In this document: positions 1-6,680 of the stretch, piece after piece
Layout: each line of letters starts with the position of its first letter
Position numbering within the stretch: the stretch's first letter is position 1
Assembly (NCBI GenBank): GCA_015489255.1
Contig: WGAD01000347.1
Coordinates: 1-9,662, forward strand
Source of the DNA: Anaerolineales bacterium
GTDB lineage: Bacteria; Chloroflexota; Anaerolineae; Anaerolineales; Villigracilaceae
DNA length: 9,662 bases
Reading direction: 5' to 3'
Made by a program: the position numbers and the translations under genes
Notes under the pieces: model-generated
The model's database searches: none
What the model saw: only the letters and a program-made list of their open reading frames with translations
What the model was told of the DNA's origin: nothing

Positions 1-184
1 CCGCTGTCAACGCGGGCGAATACCAGGCGTTCAAGCCATACGCCAGCGTCCCCAGCGTTGCACCCAAAACCGCGCCCACGAGCGGATACCACCGCAACGA
101 ACGCCCGATTTCCTCCGGGGTGAAGTCCCGCCGCGTGGGGAACGGAAACACCGTCAAGAAGCGCAAAGCAGCCAGCAGGCTCAA
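1..184 (-). CDS. cobS: Adenosylcobinamide-GDP ribazoletransferase (cobalamin-5'-phosphate synthase), N-terminal part
   Basis: The visible 61 codons begin (M)SLLAALRFLTVFPFPTRR, followed by a short polar stretch and then RWYPLVGAVLGATLGTLAYGL. An opening ALRFLT-x-FP followed by a YPLVG membrane helix is the usual start of CobS. CobS is an integral membrane enzyme that joins alpha-ribazole (phosphate) to adenosylcobinamide-GDP in the last steps of B12 assembly. The start is a TTG whose last two bases overlap the cobO stop (TTGA, 4-base overlap). A GGAG lies 7 bases upstream and decides this start. Translation is therefore probably coupled to cobO. The gene continues beyond the left edge, so catalytic residues and length cannot be judged. 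The call rests on the N-terminus plus the context of B12 uptake and adenosylation genes. Confidence 0.85.
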   Translation of the reverse strand, partial: MSLLAALRFLTVFPFPTRRDFTPEEIGRSLRWYPLVGAVLGATLGTLAYGLNAWYSPALTA

Positions 185-702
185 AATTCCACTCCGCGCT
201 GCGCCTGCACCCCGCGCTGGAACGGATGCTTCACCAGGCGCATTTCAGTCACCAGGTCGGCGGCCTCCAGCAGACGCGGCGGCGCATCGCGCCCGGTGAT
301 CACCAGGTGCAGTTCTGGCGGGCGGTTGGCCGTCAGCCACGTGAGCACTTCATCGGTTTCCAGCCAGCCCAGATTCAGCGGATAGGTAAACTCGTCCAGG
401 ATCAACAGGTCGTAATCGCCGCTGCGGATCTTCTCTTGCGCCTGCCGCCATCCCCGGCGCGCGCGGGCGATCGTCGCTTCCATATCTTGAGAAAGCCAGG
501 TGAAGCCATCCCCCACGGCCTGCCAGTCTAGCCCCAGCTTGCGCGCCGCCCGAACTTCTCCCCAATCGCCATCTTCCGCCTTGATAAACTGCACCACGCC
601 CACGCGCATCCCGTGCCCCCAGGCGCGCAGCGCCATACCAAAGGCTGCGGTGGATTTTCCCTTGCCCTCTCCCGTGTGAACAATCAGCAACCCGGTTGTC
701 AT
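181..702 (-). CDS. cobO: Cob(I)alamin adenosyltransferase, CobA/CobO/BtuR type
   Basis: The product is 173 aa. It transfers the 5'-deoxyadenosyl group of ATP to Co(I) of corrinoids, giving adenosylcobalamin or adenosylcobinamide in the cytoplasm. A P-loop GEGKGKST (residues 11-18) lies near the N-terminus, as in the CobA/BtuR family, and a Walker B-like LLILDE spans 99-104. The C-terminus KHPFQRGVQAQRGVEF matches the family's characteristic ending (KH-F--G--AQ-G-EF). It is somewhat shorter than E. coli BtuR (about 196 aa), mainly because it lacks an N-terminal extension. The ATG overlaps the btuD stop as ATGA (699-702), and AAAGGAG (709-715) sits 6 bases upstream. It lies between the corrinoid importer and cobS, so it would adenosylate imported corrinoid before loop assembly. 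It is unrelated to the PduO and EutT adenosyltransferase families. Confidence 0.95.
   Translation of the reverse strand: MTTGLLIVHTGEGKGKSTAAFGMALRAWGHGMRVGVVQFIKAEDGDWGEVRAARKLGLDWQAVGDGFTWLSQDMEATIARARRGWRQAQEKIRSGDYDLLILDEFTYPLNLGWLETDEVLTWLTANRPPELHLVITGRDAPPRLLEAADLVTEMRLVKHPFQRGVQAQRGVEF
192..195 (-). promoter_or_regulatory. Ribosome binding site of cobS (decides TTG start)
   Basis: GGAG on the minus strand, inside the last codons of cobO, with a 7-base spacer to the TTG at 184. No ATG or GTG lies near it in the same frame, so this site supports the rare TTG start. Confidence 0.65.
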
Positions 703-1502
703 GACACACTCCTTTCAGGAAGAAAACCGTTTTTCTGCACACTGACAGCCCACTGCCCCCAGGGGTCGCGGTACAGCCTGGCCCGAACGCCAAACACCGC
801 GTGCAGGTTTTCGGGGGTCAACACCTGGCGCGGCGGGCCGCTGCCCCAGACCCGCCCCTCATGCAGCAACAGCAAACGGGAACAGTAGCGGGCGGCCAGG
901 TTCAAATCGTGGATCGCCATCACCACCGCCAGGCCTTCCCCGGCGGCCAGTTCCTGCACCCGATCCAGGATGTCGATCTGGTGGTGAACGTCCAGGCTGG
1001 CGGTGGGTTCATCCAGCAGCAACACGCGCGGCTTCTGTGCCAGGGCGCGCGCCAGCAAAACGCGCTGAAACTCGCCGCCGGAGAGCGTATCGACCGTGCG
1101 CGCCTGCAAAGGCAACAGCCCCGTTCGCTGCAAGGCCTCTTCTACGATGCGTCGGTCTTCGCCGGTGTAGGGAAGAAACCAGCCGCGATGCGGGGCGCGC
1201 CCTAGCTGCACCATCTGGCGGACGGTAAGCGACCAGGCCGACGATTCGCGCTGCGGCACCCAGGCCAGCAAACGGGCGCGGGCGCGGCGATCCAGGCGGG
1301 CAATATCTTGCCCGGCCAGCCGCACCTGGCCGCGCCGCGGCGCGATCAGACCGGCCAGGGCGCGCATCAGGGTCGTTTTTCCGGCGCCGTTGGGGCCGAT
1401 CAGCCCCAGCACCTCGCCGGAAGAGAGTTGCAAATCCAGGTCTTGCAGCACCAGCCGCGCGCCATAAGCCAGTGTCAGCCCTTTGGCTTCCAGTTGGATC
1501 AC
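699..1502 (-). CDS. btuD: Corrinoid ABC transporter, ATP-binding protein
   Basis: The product is 267 aa and is the cytoplasmic ATPase that drives the BtuC permease. Visible motifs in order: Walker A GPNGAGKT (36-43), Q-loop Gln84 in WVPQ, signature LSGGE (140-144), Walker B VLLLDE (160-165), D-loop SLD (169-171) and switch His198 in AIHDLN. This is the FecE/BtuD/HmuV class of importer ATPases. The open frame runs on to 1916 within btuC, but the start chosen is GTG at 1502. That GTG overlaps the btuC stop as GTGA, has GGAGG 8 bases upstream (1511-1515) and gives the normal family length. The gene ends in a 4-base overlap with cobO. Sequence alone does not separate B12 from heme or iron-siderophore transport. 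The cobalamin riboswitch and the adjoining cobO and cobS point to corrinoids. Confidence 0.93.
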   Translation of the reverse strand: MIQLEAKGLTLAYGARLVLQDLDLQLSSGEVLGLIGPNGAGKTTLMRALAGLIAPRRGQVRLAGQDIARLDRRARARLLAWVPQRESSAWSLTVRQMVQLGRAPHRGWFLPYTGEDRRIVEEALQRTGLLPLQARTVDTLSGGEFQRVLLARALAQKPRVLLLDEPTASLDVHHQIDILDRVQELAAGEGLAVVMAIHDLNLAARYCSRLLLLHEGRVWGSGPPRQVLTPENLHAVFGVRARLYRDPWGQWAVSVQKNGFLPERSVS

Positions 1503-2473
1503 AGCTTCCCCCTCCCCTGGCGCAAGAGAAAGAGAAAGAACGGGCCGCCCAAGAACGCGGTAAAGATGCCGACGGGCAATTCGATCGGCGGGAGCAGGGT
1601 GCGGGCCAGATCGTCGGCCAGCAGCAGCAACCAGGCGCCCAGCAGCATGGAAGCCGGGATGAGGCGGGCGTGCACCGCCCCAACCAGACGCCGCGCCAGG
1701 TGCGGCGCGATCAGCCCGATGAACCCGATCACCCCACCGGCGGATACGGCAGCCGCCGTCGCCAGGCTGGCGCCGGCCACCAGTGCCAGGCGCGCACGGC
1801 GCAAATGCAGGCCCAAAGCCTCGGCGCTGGCCTCCCCCGCCGAAAGCGCATCCAGTGGACGCGCCAGGCTCCAGATCAGGGCTGCGCCAGCCAGCGCGCC
1901 GCCGAGGGCGCGCCACAAATGCGACCAGCTGCGCCCGGAAAAGCCGCCCATCAGCCAGACGAAGATCTCCTTCAGGGCTTCTTCGTTCAAAATCATCAGC
2001 AAAGAGACGCCCGCCGAAAGCATGGCGCTCAGGGCCGCCCCGGCCAGCAAAAGGGCAACGATAGAGTCATACCCGCTGGCCTCGGCGATGGCATACACCA
2101 GCAACACCGATCCCAATGCGCCAAGGAAGGCGGCGCTGCTCAGGGAACGAAAGTTCAGGATGACAGCCAGCGTCGCGCCCAGGGCTGCCCCGCTGGATGC
2201 CCCGACGATGTAGGGGTCGGCCAGCGGATTGCGGAACAAGCCTTGAAAGGCGGCGCCGGCAACGGCCAGGGCCGCGCCCGTGAGCGCCACCAGCAAGACC
2301 CGCGCCACGCGAAAATCCCACAAAATGGTGGCATGAAAGCTCTTCACCGGCTGCCCGCGCAGGGCCGCCCACACCTGATCTGGCGGGATGGTCACCGCGC
2401 CTACGCCCAGACTGAAGAGCGCCGTCAGCAGCAAGGCGATAATCAACAAAGGAAACACAATGGAAGCACGCAT
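1499..2473 (-). CDS. btuC: Corrinoid ABC transporter permease, FecCD/BtuC family
   Basis: The product is 324 aa, essentially the length of E. coli BtuC, and strongly hydrophobic; the family has about ten membrane helices per subunit and works as a dimer. Family landmarks are AFQGLFRNPLADPYIVGASSGA (about 75-96), WLMGGFSG (173-180), the glycine-rich GGVIGFIGLIAPHLAR (246-261) and a C-terminal LLADDLAR followed by LPVGIFTAFLGGPFF (about 285-313). It forms the channel for corrinoid passage with BtuD, fed by the BtuF lipoprotein. The ATG at 2473 is the first possible start after the btuF stop, but it has no purine-rich ribosome binding site: six C's precede it. A later GTG (codon 6) has none either. 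It overlaps btuD by 4 bases at its end. The N-terminal boundary is less certain than the function. Confidence 0.93.
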   Translation of the reverse strand: MRASIVFPLLIIALLLTALFSLGVGAVTIPPDQVWAALRGQPVKSFHATILWDFRVARVLLVALTGAALAVAGAAFQGLFRNPLADPYIVGASSGAALGATLAVILNFRSLSSAAFLGALGSVLLVYAIAEASGYDSIVALLLAGAALSAMLSAGVSLLMILNEEALKEIFVWLMGGFSGRSWSHLWRALGGALAGAALIWSLARPLDALSAGEASAEALGLHLRRARLALVAGASLATAAAVSAGGVIGFIGLIAPHLARRLVGAVHARLIPASMLLGAWLLLLADDLARTLLPPIELPVGIFTAFLGGPFFLFLLRQGRGKL

Positions 2474-2480
2474 GGGGGGT

Positions 2481-2486
2481 ATTGTA
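2481..2486 (-). promoter_or_regulatory. Possible -10 box for an internal, leaderless btuC transcript
   Basis: TACAAT on the minus strand ends 7 bases before the btuC ATG. It is the same hexamer as the -10 of the operon's main promoter. The spacing would place transcription initiation at or next to the A of ATG. No recognisable -35 is present at 16-18 bases, since that stretch is part of a hairpin. It is supported only by the hexamer, its spacing and the missing ribosome binding site. Confidence 0.3.
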
Positions 2487-2488
2487 TC

Positions 2489-2516
2489 GCGGGGAGGCCG
2501 CGCACGGCCTCCCCGC
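2489..2516 (-). other. Perfect intercistronic hairpin between btuF and btuC
   Basis: A 12-bp perfect stem (GCGGGGAGGCCG pairing with CGGCCTCCCCGC) closes a 4-base loop, 8 bases after the btuF stop. Neither strand has a T-run right after it, so it is not a classic intrinsic terminator. A hairpin here could protect the 3' end of btuF mRNA and so raise binding protein over permease, or act as a partial terminator. On the minus strand its 5' arm contains the GGGGAGG that could otherwise serve as a ribosome binding sequence. Confidence 0.75.
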
Positions 2517-2524
2517 AGAACAAC

Positions 2525-3559
2525 CTATTCTCCGCTGGCCGTCACCGGCTGCAAGATGGCGGCCAAGGCTTCCAGGGCGTCCACGATGCGCGGCCCCGGG
2601 CGCGAGATGATGTCGCCATCGATGATGTAGATATTGCCCGTCTGGACAGCGGTCAGCGCCTCCCACCCCTCGCGGGCGGCGATGACTTCCGCCGTCAATT
2701 GGTCGGCATGGCTGCTGGGGCCGATGATGAAGTCCGGGTCGGCGGCGATGATTTCCTCGGCGCTGACCATCGGATAGGCATCCGGCAGGTCGGCGAAGAT
2801 GTTTATACCGCCAGCCACTTCGATCGCCTCGCCAATGAACGAGCCGCTGCTGACGGTCATCAAAGGTTCATGCCAGACTTCGTAGAAAACGGTCGGGCGC
2901 TCGTCCACAGGGATGGACTCGGTGGCAGTGGCAACGGCCTCGATGCGGGCTTGCATTTCCTCCACCAGGGCGGCGGCTTCCGCATCGTGGCCGGTGACCT
3001 GTCCGAAAAGGGTCACCTGGTCCAGGATCTCTGCCAGGCTGGCGGGGTCCACGATGAACGCCGGCACGCCGGCTTCGTTCAACGCCTGGACGATATCCGC
3101 CTGGTAAGCCGAGCCGCCGATCACCAGATCGGGCTCCAGCGCCAGGACGCCCTCCACGCTGATGGTGGAAAAGCCGCCCACGCTGGGCAAAGCGGTGGCT
3201 TCTTCCGGATAGTTACAGAAATCGGTGCGGCCCACCACCTGGTCGCCGGCGCCAATGGCAAACAGGGTTTCCGTCACCGAGGGCGCCAGCGAGACGATCC
3301 GCACGGCCGGGCCTTCCAAGACGACCTCGTTGCCCAGGGCGTCGGTGAAGGCTATCGGTTCAGCCGGGGCCTCAGTGGGCGCTTCGGTCGGCGCCTCTGT
3401 AGGCGCTTCGGCTGGCGCCTCGGTCTGGGCAGCAGCTGGCGCTTCGGTGGGGGCTTCAGCCGGAGCCTCGGTTGCCTGCGGTGTGGCCGGCGCGCACGCC
3501 GAGAAAACCAGCGCCAGGGCCAGGAGCAGGACAGGAATCAGGTGTCGTTTGGATGTCAT
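2525..3559 (-). CDS. btuF: Corrinoid-binding lipoprotein of an ABC transporter (BtuF-like)
   Basis: The product is 344 aa. It has a short basic start (MTSKRH), a hydrophobic core and a lipobox-like FSAC with Cys22, so it should be lipid-anchored outside the membrane. Residues 23-68 are a low-complexity tether of TEAP/AEAP units. From residue 69 follows a periplasmic-binding (helical backbone) domain with the usual opening VRIVSLAPSVTETLFAIGAG (86-105) and SVEGVLALEPDLVIG (134-148). It would capture extracellular corrinoid and deliver it to BtuCD. The start is the ATG at 3559, with AAGGAGG (3564-3570) 4 bases upstream and the signal peptide directly after it. A longer frame from 3634 would be translated through the leader hairpins and is rejected. 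The riboswitch upstream supports corrinoid rather than iron-siderophore as ligand. Confidence 0.92.
   Translation of the reverse strand: MTSKRHLIPVLLLALALVFSACAPATPQATEAPAEAPTEAPAAAQTEAPAEAPTEAPTEAPTEAPAEPIAFTDALGNEVVLEGPAVRIVSLAPSVTETLFAIGAGDQVVGRTDFCNYPEEATALPSVGGFSTISVEGVLALEPDLVIGGSAYQADIVQALNEAGVPAFIVDPASLAEILDQVTLFGQVTGHDAEAAALVEEMQARIEAVATATESIPVDERPTVFYEVWHEPLMTVSSGSFIGEAIEVAGGINIFADLPDAYPMVSAEEIIAADPDFIIGPSSHADQLTAEVIAAREGWEALTAVQTGNIYIIDGDIISRPGPRIVDALEALAAILQPVTASGE
3356..3472 (-). repeat. Degenerate 12-base tandem repeat coding for TEAP/AEAP units in btuF
   Basis: Residues 30-68 of BtuF are built of four-residue units, mostly TEAP and AEAP, with one irregular AAAQ. The DNA is a degenerate 12-base tandem repeat whose codons vary between units. 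It encodes a flexible, acidic, extended tether between the lipidated Cys and the binding domain. Such A/P/T/E linkers are common in Chloroflexota binding lipoproteins. Confidence 0.85.
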
Positions 3560-3563
3560 CACT

Positions 3564-3570
3564 CCTCCTT
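3564..3570 (-). promoter_or_regulatory. Ribosome binding site of btuF
   Basis: AAGGAGG lies 4 bases before the ATG at 3559. It is the strongest ribosome binding sequence in the operon and fixes the btuF start. It lies 20 bases downstream of the second leader hairpin and is not paired in either leader hairpin, which favours transcriptional over translational control. Confidence 0.8.
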
Positions 3571-3589
3571 GTATCAGGAAATTAAACGG

Positions 3590-3622
3590 AAAACGTCCCT
3601 GCCTCCAAGACAAGGACGTTTT
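3590..3622 (-). terminator. Second leader hairpin, possible tandem terminator
   Basis: AAAACGTCCTTG pairs with CAGGGACGTTTT (12 bp including one G-U) around a 9-base loop. The A-run and the U-run lie inside the stem ends, a form typical of bidirectional terminators. It sits 11 bases after the T-run of the first leader terminator and 20 bases before the btuF ribosome binding site. It could be a back-up terminator of the riboswitch or a stability element. Confidence 0.5.
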
Positions 3623-3632
3623 TTCAGCAAAC

Positions 3633-3669
3633 AAAAAGCGGCCCCTTTCCCACGCACGGGAAGGGCGGC
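3633..3669 (-). terminator. Riboswitch-controlled intrinsic terminator
   Basis: On the minus strand, GCCGCCCTTCCC pairs imperfectly with GGGAAAGGGGCCGC (two bulged bases, one mismatch; 6-base loop). Five T's follow at once, then GTTT. It starts 4 bases after the P13 hairpin of the cobalamin aptamer, the expected place for an expression platform. Its loop contains CGTGC, which is complementary to GCACG in the 3' side of P13. Opening of P13 in the ligand-free state could therefore allow an alternative pairing that disturbs the terminator. Confidence 0.75.
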
Positions 3670-3673
3670 TATT

Positions 3674-3842
3674 GTTTCCACGTGCCTTATCGCGAGGCGC
3701 GGAAACCGATCAGGGCGGGCGACCTGGCTCGTCCTGCTGCTGCAGGACCTACAGTTGCGCGACAGCGCCGGACTTCCCGCAGCAGCGGGTCACCGGCTTC
3801 GCCTTTCAACCTTCCCATCCGGGGGTTCAGGTACCCTGATCG
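3674..3842 (-). ncRNA. Cobalamin (B12) riboswitch aptamer
   Basis: Nearly all elements of a class I cobalamin aptamer can be paired by eye on the minus strand. P1 is CGATCAGGG (3842-3834) with CCCTGATCG (3715-3707). P2 is ACCTG (3832-3828) with CAGGT (3726-3722). P3 is AACC/CCC with GGG/GGTT (3827-3808). The core GGCGAAGCCGGTG is at 3803-3791. P4 is GCCGG (3797-3793) with CCGGC (3771-3767). The conserved GCGCAACTGT is at 3760-3751, and a 7-bp P6 hairpin at 3748-3731. The B12 box AGCCAGGTCGCCCGCC is at 3729-3714. The P13 hairpin follows at 3706-3674, and its loop CGCGA (3694-3690) is exactly complementary to TCGCG (3762-3758) in L5, the expected kissing loop. Adenosylcobalamin binding should stabilise this fold and shut off btuFCD-cobO-cobS. 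Confidence 0.95.
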
Positions 3843-3869
3843 TTTTCTGGGTTGCTAACGTGCCTCCGT

Positions 3870-3897
3870 ATTGTACCGCAACCTGCCTTCCTGTAAA
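3870..3897 (-). promoter_or_regulatory. Promoter of the B12 uptake operon
   Basis: TTTACA (3897-3892), a 16-base spacer and TACAAT (3875-3870) match the housekeeping sigma consensus at 5 of 6 and 5 of 6 positions. Transcription would start near 3864-3862, about 20 bases before P1 of the riboswitch. The -35 box overlaps the T-rich tail of the acnA terminator, so the two units are packed without spare sequence. Confidence 0.75.
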
Positions 3898-3900
3898 GGG

Positions 3901-3926
3901 AAACGGGCGGCTCGCTGGCCGCCCGT
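3901..3926 (-). terminator. Intrinsic terminator of acnA
   Basis: A perfect 9-bp stem (ACGGGCGGC pairing with GCCGCCCGT) with a 6-base loop, starting 25 bases after the acnA stop. The stem ends in T and is followed by TTCCCTTT, so the U-tract is weak and interrupted. It separates acnA from the B12 operon. Confidence 0.75.
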
Positions 3927-3951
3927 CGGATCGCTTGCCGGGGTGTCCCGT

Positions 3952-6657
3952 TCAGGCGCGCGCCATGTTGCGCAACACCGTGTGCAAGATGCCGCCGTTG
4001 CGGTAGTAGGTCACCTCGGTGGGCGTATTGAGCAAAACGCGCGCCTTGAAACGCACTTGTTCGCCGTTGTCTTTGTGCGCTGTCACGGTGACTTCCGAGA
4101 AGGGCTGTAAATCGTCGCCCAAGCCTTCGATATCGAAGACCTCATCGCCGCGGATGCCCAGGGTTTCGGCATTTTCGCCGGGCATGAACTGCAAGGGCAG
4201 CACCCCCATGCCGACCAGGTTCGAGCGGTGAATGCGCTCGAAGGATTCGGCGATCACTGCCCTGACGCCCAAAAGCAGCGTGCCTTTGGCCGCCCAGTCG
4301 CGGCTGGAACCGGTGCCGTATTCTTTCCCGGCCATCACCAGCAGCGGCACGCCTTCCTCTTTGTACTTCATCGCCGCATCGAAGATGAACATCTGCTCGC
4401 CATCCGGGAAGTGGCGGGTGTAGCCGCCCTCCACGCCGGGCACCAATTGGTTCTTCAGGCGGATGTTGGCAAACGTGCCGCGCGTCATCACCAGGTCGTT
4501 GCCGCGCCGTGAGCCAAAGGAGTTGAAATCTTTGGGTTCGACGCCGCGCGAAATCAAGAAGCGGCCCGCCGGGCCATCTGCCGGGATGTTGCCCGCCGGG
4601 GAAATGTGATCGGTGGTGATCGAATCGCCCAGCAAAGCCAGCAAGCGGGCGTGCAGCACGTCTTCGATCGAGGGCACGTCCAGTCCCAGGTCTTGGAAGA
4701 AGGGCGGGTGGTGGATGTAAGTCGATTTTTCATCCCAGGGGTAGAGATCGCCCTCCGAAACCGGGATGCGCTGCCAGTGCTCATCGCCGGCAAAGACCGA
4801 GGCGTATTTGCTGATGAAGAGATCGGCGGTAATGTGCTCGTCTATCAAGGCGTTGATTTCCTCGGTCGTCGGCCAGAGATCGCGCAGATACACCGGCTGG
4901 CCGTCTGCATCCACCCCGATCGGCTCCTTGTCCAGGTCCACATCGACCGTGCCCGCCAGCGCATAGGCCACCACCAGCGGCGGCGAAGCCAGGTAGCTGG
5001 CTTTCACCAGGGAGTGGACGCGGCCTTCGAAATTGCGATTGCCAGAAATCACCGAAGCCACGACCAGGTCTTCGCTGGTGATGGCTTCTACCACCGGGCC
5101 GGGCAGCGGCCCGGAATTGCCAATGCAGGTGGTGCAGCCATAGCCCACCACGTTGAACCCCAGTTCAGCCAGCGGTTCCAGCAAACCGGCCTGCTTCAAG
5201 TATTCGGTCACCACGCGGGAGCCGGGGGCCAGGCTGGTCTTGACAAAAGGTTTGACCTTCAACCCGCGTTCCACAGCCTTTTTGGCCAGCAAACCGGCGG
5301 CCAGCATCACCGAGGGGTTGCTGGTGTTGGTGCAGGAGGTGATGGCGGCAATGACCACCGCGCCGTGGCCGATCTCATACTCGCCTTGCTCGGTCTTGAC
5401 CACCGCCTTGCGGTCCAGTTCTTCCTCTTGTAAGCCGAAACCATGCAAACCGACCTCGTGGGTCAAAGCGTGACGGAAAGCGGGTTTCATATCCGTGAGG
5501 TTGATGCGGTCTTGCGGGCGTTTGGGCCCGGCCAGCGCAGGCTCCACCGTGCCGAGGTCCAGTTCCAGGGTATCGGTAAATTCGGGGTCGGGGGTGTCCG
5601 CTTCGCGGAAAAGCCCTTGCGCGCGGCAATAAGCCTCCACACGGGCGATGGTCTCTTCGGAGCGGCCCGTCAGGCGCAGGTAACGCAGGGTTTCGGCATC
5701 CACCGGGAAGAAGCCCATCGTTGCGCCGTATTCCGGTGCCATATTGCCAATGGTGGCGCGATCGGTCAGCGGCATCTCGTCCAGGCCCGGGCCGTAGAAT
5801 TCCACGAATTTGCCCACCACCCCTTTCTCACGCAGCATCTGGACGATGCGCAGCACCAGGTCGGTGGCCGTTACCCCGTCGCGCAACTTGCCATAGAGTT
5901 TGAAGCCGATGACATCCGGCAGAAGCATGTCGATCGGCTGCCCGAGCATGGCAGCTTCCGCTTCAATGCCACCCACGCCCCAGCCGAGGACGCCCAGGCC
6001 GTTGATCATCACGGTGTGCGAATCGGTCCCGACCAGGGTGTCGGGGAAGGCTTGCAACTCGCCATCTACCACCCGTTCCGCGACCACCGTCGCCAGGTAT
6101 TCCAGGTTCACCTGATGAATGATGCCCGTCGACGGGGGCACCACACGGAAGTTATCGAAGGCCTGCTGCCCCCATTTCAGGAATTCATAACGCTCCCGGT
6201 TGCGCTGATATTCGATCTCCACATTGCGTTGCAGGGCGTCTGGCGAGGCAAAGAAATCGACCTGCACCGAATGATCGATGACCAGGTCCACCGGCACCAC
6301 CGGATTCACCTTCTTCGGATCGCCTCCCAGGCGCGCCATGGCCGAACGCATGGCCGCCAAGTCCACGACGGCGGGCACGCCGGTGAAATCCTGCATCACC
6401 ACCCGGCCAGGCACATAGGGGATGCCGGGGCGTTCCGGGTCGACGGGCTTCCAGCCGGCGATGTTGCGCACATCGTCTTCCGTAATCTCTTGCCCGTTGG
6501 CGTTGCGCAAGGCGTTTTCCAGCAAGATGCGGATGGAAAAGGGCAGCCGTTTGATGTCCGTCAGGCCGGCTTTCTCCAGCGCACCCAGGCGGTAGATCAC
6601 ATATTGCTTACCATTGACATCCAACGTACTGCGAGCATCAAACAGGTTCAGGGACAT
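3952..6657 (-). CDS. acnA: Aconitate hydratase (aconitase), AcnA/IRP type
   Basis: The product is 901 aa, the normal length for AcnA. It converts citrate to isocitrate through cis-aconitate in the TCA cycle, in the cytoplasm, using a [4Fe-4S] cluster. The three cluster cysteines are present: Cys442 in SCTNTSNP, and Cys508 and Cys511 in [14 protein letters not shown]. Other landmarks are VIDHSVQVD (126-134), LVGTDSHT (208-215), [14 protein letters not shown] (677-690) at the start of the swivelling domain, FGSRRGND (714-721) and [16 protein letters not shown] (777-792). The ATG at 6657 has AAGGAG (6664-6669) 6 bases upstream. Nothing is missing or broken. It follows add after 98 bases and ends before a terminator, so it may be a single-gene unit or a read-through partner of secA-add. 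The related bacterial 2-methylisocitrate dehydratase AcnD is a less likely reading; I see no prp genes here. Confidence 0.97.
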   Translation of the reverse strand: MSLNLFDARSTLDVNGKQYVIYRLGALEKAGLTDIKRLPFSIRILLENALRNANGQEITEDDVRNIAGWKPVDPERPGIPYVPGRVVMQDFTGVPAVVDLAAMRSAMARLGGDPKKVNPVVPVDLVIDHSVQVDFFASPDALQRNVEIEYQRNRERYEFLKWGQQAFDNFRVVPPSTGIIHQVNLEYLATVVAERVVDGELQAFPDTLVGTDSHTVMINGLGVLGWGVGGIEAEAAMLGQPIDMLLPDVIGFKLYGKLRDGVTATDLVLRIVQMLREKGVVGKFVEFYGPGLDEMPLTDRATIGNMAPEYGATMGFFPVDAETLRYLRLTGRSEETIARVEAYCRAQGLFREADTPDPEFTDTLELDLGTVEPALAGPKRPQDRINLTDMKPAFRHALTHEVGLHGFGLQEEELDRKAVVKTEQGEYEIGHGAVVIAAITSCTNTSNPSVMLAAGLLAKKAVERGLKVKPFVKTSLAPGSRVVTEYLKQAGLLEPLAELGFNVVGYGCTTCIGNSGPLPGPVVEAITSEDLVVASVISGNRNFEGRVHSLVKASYLASPPLVVAYALAGTVDVDLDKEPIGVDADGQPVYLRDLWPTTEEINALIDEHITADLFISKYASVFAGDEHWQRIPVSEGDLYPWDEKSTYIHHPPFFQDLGLDVPSIEDVLHARLLALLGDSITTDHISPAGNIPADGPAGRFLISRGVEPKDFNSFGSRRGNDLVMTRGTFANIRLKNQLVPGVEGGYTRHFPDGEQMFIFDAAMKYKEEGVPLLVMAGKEYGTGSSRDWAAKGTLLLGVRAVIAESFERIHRSNLVGMGVLPLQFMPGENAETLGIRGDEVFDIEGLGDDLQPFSEVTVTAHKDNGEQVRFKARVLLNTPTEVTYYRNGGILHTVLRNMARA

Positions 6658-6674
6658 GGTTCTCTCCTTGGCAA

Positions 6675-6680
6675 ATTCTA
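6675..6680 (-). promoter_or_regulatory. Possible -10 box of acnA
   Basis: TAGAAT on the minus strand, just outside the end of the palindrome that precedes acnA, would give a very short leader containing only the ribosome binding site. A matching -35 is poor (TTCTTT at a 16-base distance, inside the palindrome). Confidence 0.3.

Noticed and set aside
1503..1916. Upstream extension of the btuD frame inside btuC
   Set aside because: It overlaps a well-supported permease, has no family similarity by eye, and the GTG at 1502 has the right length, overlap and ribosome binding site.
2489..2516. Hairpin read as a true intrinsic terminator ending the btuF unit
   Set aside because: No T-run follows on the minus strand (GATACAATA) nor on the plus strand; it is kept only as an intercistronic hairpin.
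3560..3634. A 25-codon longer start for btuF at 3634
   Set aside because: It would place coding sequence through the second leader hairpin, lacks a ribosome binding site, and hides a clean lipoprotein signal that begins at 3559.
1472..4006. An 844-codon open frame on the plus strand across btuC, btuF and the riboswitch
   Set aside because: It is antisense to recognised genes and an RNA element, gives a Gln/Arg/Gly/His-rich composition with no known domain, and is expected where GC-rich codon bias removes stops from the opposite strand.
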